DNA of 64,000 nt from an uncultured Actinomyces sp. (GTDB lineage: Bacteria; Actinomycetota; Actinomycetes; Actinomycetales; Actinomycetaceae), in the NCBI GenBank assembly GCA_938041695.1, contig CALISI010000085.1, positions 50,938 to 114,937 on the forward strand. The letters are read 5' to 3'. This document shows positions 63,972 through 64,000 of the stretch, one piece after another (position 1 is the stretch's first letter; each line of letters opens with the position of its first letter). A program made the translations under genes and the position numbers. The notes beneath the pieces are model-generated. The model did not search any database. It was given only the letters and a program-made list of their open reading frames with translations, and was not told the origin of the DNA.

Positions 63972-64000
63972 CAGTTACTGCCTTCTCTACGAGGAACCCG

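Overview
The window is high-GC DNA from an actinobacterium. The gene order, the type VII secretion remnant, the kinase/FN3/DUF58/transglutaminase locus and the dacB-tilS-hpt-ftsH-folE-folP-folBK block point to Actinomycetaceae (Actinomyces or Schaalia-like). That taxonomic placement is inference from content, not from a search. I see 45 protein-coding genes, one gene fragment, no rRNA or tRNA, no insertion sequence and no CRISPR array.

Layout. (1) 1-7.3 kb is the end of a type VII (ESX-like) secretion locus: the 3' end of eccC, a lipoprotein, two candidate secreted or accessory proteins, two tandem mycosin-like subtilases, the beheaded start of a third copy, and a convergent, more distant subtilase. 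(2) 7.4-18.8 kb (minus) is an overlapping operon: a 2013-residue membrane-anchored Ig/cadherin-like/FN3 protein, a DUF58 protein, a TgpA-type transglutaminase-like protein and a Ser/Thr kinase with an FN3-like ectodomain. It resembles the bifidobacterial PFNA cluster without its AAA ATPase. (3) 19.1-21.6 kb holds radA-disA (DNA repair and c-di-AMP synthesis). (4) 21.6-32.7 kb (minus) is the housekeeping block dacB, a degenerate zincin, tilS, hpt, ftsH, folE, folP, a folB-folK fusion, DUF3180 and a membrane protein, with ppa divergent. (5) 33.4-43.7 kb holds a pair of related small membrane proteins, an NlpC/P60 hydrolase, metY-metX (methionine synthesis), an alpha/beta hydrolase and an unrecognised acidic protein. 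(6) 43.8-48.4 kb holds a YdiJ-like FAD/Fe-S dehydrogenase and a lower-GC endonuclease-like gene flanked by 72-bp repeats. (7) 48.4-57.5 kb (minus) is an eight-gene iron-uptake operon: FTR1 permease, P19-like lipoprotein, DUF2318 membrane protein, two FtsX/MacB-type permeases, an ATPase, an FMN-binding lipoprotein and ApbE. A DtxR/IdeR-like palindrome lies upstream. (8) 57.8-64 kb holds a CPBP protease, a repeat-rich gene-free island, ppdK and an FHA-domain protein.

The most striking pattern is a set of proteins that have lost a catalytic residue while staying otherwise intact. Both tandem mycosins have Gly at the catalytic Asp. The transglutaminase-like protein has Asp at the expected Cys. 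The dacB-tilS zincin has no HExxH. The other notable items are the iron operon, which appears to use a flavin-transfer pair (FMN-binding lipoprotein plus ApbE with a long insertion) where the Campylobacter p19 operon has thioredoxin-like proteins, and several families of structured intergenic repeats.
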